Source: Bacteroidia bacterium (lineage in GTDB: Bacteria > Bacteroidota > Bacteroidia > NS11-12g > UBA9320). From it: a stretch of DNA of 7,399 nucleotides. The notes beneath the pieces are model-generated. The model saw only the letters and a program-made list of their open reading frames with translations, was not told the DNA's origin and ran no database searches. The translations under genes were made by a program, and so were the position numbers. This document shows positions 6,871-7,399 of the stretch, piece by piece. Location: contig JAQWZS010000053.1 of NCBI GenBank assembly GCA_029253325.1, positions 1 to 7,399 on the forward strand, written 5' to 3'. The stretch's first letter is position 1. The number at the start of each line of letters is the position of its first letter.

Positions 6871-7399
6871 ATGGATACTAAGAATTTCACAATAAAAACG
6901 CAAGAGGCAATACAAAAAGCACAAGAGCTAGCTTTAAGCCATCAGCATCAAGCCATCGAAACAGGTCATCTTTTAAAGGCAATTCTAATTGTAGATGAAG
7001 ATGTAATATCTTACGGTTTAAAAAAGGTGAATGCCAACTTTAAACGGATTAACCAAGTTTTAGACGGTATACTTCAAGGCTACCCAAAAGTGTCTGGGTC
7101 TGGTAGCCAGTATTTGAGTAATTCTGGTCAACAGGTTATTATTAAAGCAAATACCTTTCTAAAAGATTTTAATGATGAGTTTGTCACGATTGAGCATTTG
7201 TTCCTTGCTATTCTAAGCACTTCTGATCAAGTTGCTAATTTATTGAAAGATGCAGGTGTAAAGTCTGGTGAAATAATGAAAGCATTTAAAGAGTTGCGTG
7301 GAGGAACAAGAGCTACGAGTTCGAGTGCTGAAAGTCAATATGATTCATTAAATAAATATGCAAGAAATTTGAATCAACTGGCCAAAGAAGGTAAGTTAG
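6871..7399 (+). CDS. clpB: ATP-dependent disaggregase ClpB, N-terminal part (runs off the window)
   Basis: The first 176 codons of a Hsp100 AAA+ chaperone, open to the window edge with no stop. The translation starts MDTKNFTIKTQEAIQKAQEL. It contains the two Clp-N repeats, about residues 8-66 (with the HQAIETGHLLKAIL segment) and 90-143 (with FVTIEHLFLAIL), as in ClpB/ClpA/ClpC. It then has RGG (143-145), a short Ser-rich linker (about 148-155), and LNKYARNLNQLAKEGKL (160-176). This last segment matches the ClpB sequence just before the DPVIGR entry to the first AAA+ domain, and it separates ClpB from ClpA and ClpC. ClpB works with DnaK to extract polypeptides from aggregates in the cytoplasm; the Walker motifs and middle coiled coil lie beyond the window. 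ATG at 6871 is preceded by an A-rich leader (ACTAAAAAT). The gene diverges from the peptidase gene, with the inverted repeat between them suggesting regulation. Confidence 0.93.
   Translation, partial: MDTKNFTIKTQEAIQKAQELALSHQHQAIETGHLLKAILIVDEDVISYGLKKVNANFKRINQVLDGILQGYPKVSGSGSQYLSNSGQQVIIKANTFLKDFNDEFVTIEHLFLAILSTSDQVANLLKDAGVKSGEIMKAFKELRGGTRATSSSAESQYDSLNKYARNLNQLAKEGKL

Noticed and set aside
6851..6895. A 14-codon frame beginning at ATG 6851, overlapping the clpB start, considered as a regulatory leader peptide.
   Set aside because: It has no ribosome-site or peptide features beyond chance, and it may lie at or upstream of the predicted transcription start.

Overview
The window looks like ordinary chromosome of a low-GC member of the Bacteroidota. 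The evidence is a CBM9-like/DUF5916 outer-membrane protein (a family typical of that phylum), AT-rich intergenic DNA, no convincing Shine-Dalgarno sequences (A-rich leaders instead), and promoter-like TTTG elements. I cannot name a genus. There are no tRNA or rRNA genes, insertion sequences, CRISPR arrays or phage genes.

Layout: four genes lie on the minus strand, transcribed from right to left. One gene starts on the plus strand at the right edge. Positions 1-60 lie beyond the last minus-strand stop codon and hold nothing I can assign. Positions 61-2219 hold a two-gene unit: a PLP-dependent aspartate-type aminotransferase followed by a PfkB-family sugar kinase resembling the heptose-7-phosphate kinase domain of HldE/RfaE. 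Their stop and start codons overlap as TTGA. A 123-bp AT-rich gap (2220-2342) separates this pair from a second two-gene unit (2343-6658). That unit is a zinc-dependent M3 peptidase (Dcp type) followed 11 bp later by the exported CBM9-like/DUF5916 protein. A 212-bp divergent intergenic region (6659-6870) then separates the peptidase from clpB, of which only the first 176 codons are inside the window.

Functional reading: the genes are mostly housekeeping (amino-acid transamination, probable envelope-sugar phosphorylation, peptide turnover, protein disaggregation) plus one outer-membrane barrel protein of unknown role. The most interesting non-coding signal is in the divergent region. A perfect 10-bp inverted repeat, 37 bp apart, is built into two imperfect palindromes and points a TTTG promoter-like element outward towards both clpB and the peptidase gene. 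I found no evidence of a novel multi-gene system. The other points of note are non-ATG starts and one start codon that should be moved.
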